Positions 31,547 to 33,009 of a DNA stretch of 33,009 nucleotides are shown one piece after another. The position numbers were made by a program, and so were the translations under genes. The notes beneath the pieces were generated by a model. It worked only from the letters and a program-made list of their open reading frames with translations. It had not been told where the DNA came from and did not search any database. The DNA lies in NCBI GenBank assembly GCA_964530165.1, contig CAZGYE010000026.1:1-33009 (forward strand). Direction: 5' to 3'. This DNA is from CAZGYE01 sp964530165. GTDB taxonomy: Bacteria; Planctomycetota; Planctomycetia; Planctomycetales; Planctomycetaceae. The stretch's first letter is position 1. Every line of letters begins with the position of its first letter.

Positions 31547-31963
31547 ATGAAAACAGTAGGAAAACTGCCATCAATGTTCGTTCTGTTTGGAATCAGCTTA
31601 ATCGGCCTGGGCTGTGGTCGCCAGGGAAGCGATCAACCAGATTTGGGATATGTCCAAGGAACGGTCACGCTGGACGGAAAACCTCTCGTCGGCGTCATCG
31701 TCGTCTTTACTCCCGAGAAAGGTCGCCAATCTACCGGTCTCACAGATGTGGACGGAAAATATAACCTGATGTATATGTACCACTCAAAAGGGGCAAAGTT
31801 GGGGAAGCACACGATTGGGTTTGCATCGGCAGAGGCAGCAGAAGGTGATTCTCCCCAGGCTGCCGCGATCCCCGCAAAATATGCTTATGGTACCGATACC
31901 GGATTGAAAGAAGAGGTCAAAGAAGGAAACAACACGTTCAATTTCGCACTGACATCAAAATAA
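31547..31963 (+). CDS. Small exported lipoprotein with transthyretin/carboxypeptidase-regulatory-like domain
   Basis: This 138-residue protein has a signal peptide ending LIGLGCG, giving a probable lipidated Cys near residue 23 (the lipobox is loose). The mature part has YVQGTVTLDGKPLVGVIVVFTP and a GLTDVDGKYNL strand-turn, the pattern of carboxypeptidase-regulatory-like (transthyretin-like) beta sandwiches. A C-terminal strand reads NNTFNFAL. Such small proteins regularly follow DUF1559 genes in planctomycetes, and this one follows after 98 bases. AGAGATAAAAGAG before the ATG serves as ribosome site. The role is unknown; cell-surface location is inferred. Confidence 0.82.
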   Translation: MKTVGKLPSMFVLFGISLIGLGCGRQGSDQPDLGYVQGTVTLDGKPLVGVIVVFTPEKGRQSTGLTDVDGKYNLMYMYHSKGAKLGKHTIGFASAEAAEGDSPQAAAIPAKYAYGTDTGLKEEVKEGNNTFNFALTSK

Positions 31964-32033
31964 TGCAGTTTGGATGACCGTTCGTGATTCTTGAGGACTG
32001 TTGATTGACATAGGTAGGCCCTCGCGGGCTTTC

Positions 32034-32077
32034 CCTGTCACACCATCGGGCATACGGGTCACGTACCACGGCGGTTC
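32034..32077 (-). mobile_element. Group II intron domain V-like hairpin (degraded)
   Basis: On the minus strand the segment begins GAACCGCCGTGG and ends CGATGGTGTGACAGG, with a TACGTGACCCGTA turn between. This is the shape and wording of the GAACCGCC...GGTGGTGTGA structure that follows many bacterial group II intron maturase genes. Several stem pairs are lost, indicating decay. It lies directly after the maturase remnant, in the order expected for an intron 3' end. Confidence 0.55.
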
Positions 32078-32084
32078 GACTGAG

Positions 32085-32350
32085 TTAAGCGTTGGAAGAC
32101 GCGGCGACTCTTGGAAGTCCGATCGAATCAAAATAGTGATTGCGCAGTGCTTGTTGAACCGCCGGGTGACCTGACATGCGCCAGAAGCCCAGCGGCGACC
32201 GCGGCTCCGAACTTGGGTACGCCACGACGGCGCAGTTCTTGGAAGCGGTTCCGCCCCTTCTTCCACTGTCGCCAGAGGTACATGCGTAATCTCCGGCGAA
32301 CCCACGCGTCCAGGTTGGAAAGCCAACCCCGTAGATGGATGTCATGGACC
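32085..32350 (-). pseudogene. Group II intron reverse transcriptase/maturase, C-terminal remnant
   Basis: Read on the minus strand from about 32345, one frame gives LRGWLSNLDAWVRRRLRM, then YLWRQWKKGRNRFQELRRRG, the maturase C-terminal (domain X) region. A second frame then gives GFWRMSGHPAVQQALRNHYF, then DSIGLP and a stop at 32085, the usual end of such proteins. A shift of frame lies near 32170-32185. The stretch between LRGW and LDAW is shorter than normal, suggesting a further deletion. All reverse transcriptase domains are missing. It is a dead fragment of an inserted intron beside a tRNA gene. Confidence 0.72.
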
Positions 32351-32388
32351 GCAGCCGCGCGAGACCTTTGAAGGGTCTCGCGGGCTGC
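32351..32388. repeat. Hairpin at the broken edge of the intron remnant
   Basis: GCAGCC (32351-32356) with CGCGAGACC (32358-32366) pairs with GGTCTCGCG (32374-32382) and GGCTGC (32383-32388). That is 15 pairs with one bulged base and a seven-base loop. It lies exactly where similarity to the maturase stops. It could be a dispersed palindrome or the junction of a deletion. Confidence 0.6.
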
Positions 32389-32513
32389 TCCCGTACACTT
32401 TATTCAAGCCCGTTTTCTGTCCAAACATTGGGGTCCACCTCCTTCTTCCCATGATTTCCCCTCATTCAATGACCAATGCTATGACCGTTGTATGGGAAAA
32501 TCATAAAAACCAG

Positions 32514-32586
<73 letters not shown>

Positions 32587-32603
32587 GCGAGTGTGTGCGA
32601 CTC

Positions 32604-32632
32604 AAGTTAGCAGGGTCACTCAAAAGTGTCAA
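32604..32632 (-). promoter_or_regulatory. Promoter of tRNA-Ala
   Basis: On the minus strand TTGACA (32627-32632, a perfect -35) is followed after 17 bases by TAACTT (32604-32609), with TG one base before it as an extended -10. The tRNA begins 17 bases downstream of this hexamer, a typical distance for a short 5' leader. The -10 itself matches consensus at only three of six positions. Confidence 0.6.
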
Positions 32633-32844
32633 GAAGGGAGAAGCCCGGTTCTTCAGCCCGCGCGGTGACCGGGCGGGTCTCGCTAGTCCGTACTTGAATC
32701 GGCTTGTGTGTTCTTGCGTGCTGTGAACGTACTGGTTTTCAAGCGGTTTGCACGGGATGCGCCGCGATTTTCCAATGTGCGCATTCTGGCTACCGAGCCG
32801 TTGAGCAATCTCAGCGCAATCGGCGACGCCAGGGACTCAGCAGA

Positions 32845-33009
32845 TCAGGTCGCCACCTCGAGCAACGACAGCACGTGACGCTGGTAGTCCGTGGCAACCG
32901 TCAACTGGTCGAATTCAGCGCCGCAGGTGACCAGACGGACTGTGCTCCGGCAGAGTGTCGCCATGTCGTTGAGCAGATCCTGGAAGCTTTGTACCGGGTG
33001 GCCCGCTGA
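32845..33009 (-). CDS. Transposase, C-terminal end (runs off the window)
   Basis: The minus strand is open from the window edge to a TGA at 32845, giving 54 residues: SAGHPVQSFQDLLNDMATL, then CRSTVRL and further on DYQRHVLSLLEV. This resembles the conserved end of DDE transposases of the IS1634/IS4 kind, which read TFxxLLxDLATLxRNTV and finish with QRRALELLGV. Most of the gene lies to the right of the window, so whether it is intact cannot be told. The opposite-strand frame from 32704 overlaps it and resembles nothing known. Confidence 0.5.
   Translation of the reverse strand, partial: SAGHPVQSFQDLLNDMATLCRSTVRLVTCGAEFDQLTVATDYQRHVLSLLEVAT

Noticed and set aside
31955..32345. Two minus-strand open frames beyond the lipoprotein gene taken as intact small genes
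   Set aside because: Their start codons fall inside the maturase remnant. Only part of one frame carries maturase similarity, so they are treated as pseudogene pieces.
32704..33009. Plus-strand open frame of 101 codons at the right edge
   Set aside because: Its translation has no family resemblance, while the minus strand over the same bases reads like a transposase C-terminus.

Overview
The window looks like a chromosomal segment from a member of the Planctomycetota. It has a moderately GC-rich composition and a DUF1559 pseudopilin with an H-X9-DG C-terminus paired with a small transthyretin-like lipoprotein. It also has Tat-exported Gfo/Idh/MocA oxidoreductases, a divergent GspE-like paralogue, and many different palindromic elements between genes. 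No genus can be assigned from the sequence alone.

Layout: 59-92 is a terminator of an unseen upstream gene. Bases 198-4586 are a plus-strand housekeeping cluster: rplY, pth, rpsF, ssb, rplI, dnaB (translation and replication; rpsR is not in its common place). Bases 4720-14779 are a long minus-strand block. Read in its own direction it holds a 3-hydroxyisobutyrate-dehydrogenase-like enzyme, dapA, a GspE-like probable pseudo-ATPase, a Gfo/Idh/MocA oxidoreductase, a Tat-exported TIM-barrel isomerase-like protein, a histidine kinase, an OmpR-type regulator, a fatty acid desaturase and a second Gfo/Idh/MocA oxidoreductase. Four of these (oxidoreductase, isomerase-like, kinase, regulator) are coupled by 4-base overlaps or a 7-base gap. 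Three 7-mers on an 11-base period lie at the end of the regulator gene, upstream of the desaturase.

Bases 15006-24476 hold a small methyltransferase, an exported protein of unknown function that overlaps tail to tail with a DDAH/arginine-deiminase-like hydrolase, an M3 oligopeptidase, metX-metW (translationally coupled methionine genes) and a three-gene overlapping cassette of ExbB/TolQ-ExbD/TolR type. Bases 24566-27409 are a minus-strand operon of split transketolase (N half, C half) and a tandem GNAT acetyltransferase. Bases 27575-30343 hold an orphan anti-sigma-like zinc protein and an M20-type metallohydrolase overlapping gpgS (glucosyl-3-phosphoglycerate synthase, compatible-solute synthesis).

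The right end (30435-33009) is accessory in character. It has an AT-richer DUF1559/lipoprotein pair, a decayed 3' end of a group II intron (frameshifted maturase remnant plus a domain V-like hairpin), tRNA-Ala(GGC) with a good promoter, and the C-terminus of a probable transposase running off the edge. At least eleven unrelated inverted-repeat elements sit in the gaps between genes. In two cases (metW, gpgS) the repeat supplies the last codons and the stop codon.

I found no defence system, CRISPR array or recognisable riboswitch. The best candidates for something undescribed are the ExbB/ExbD-like three-gene cassette, the pseudo-GspE, the 11-base-phased operator and the repeat families.
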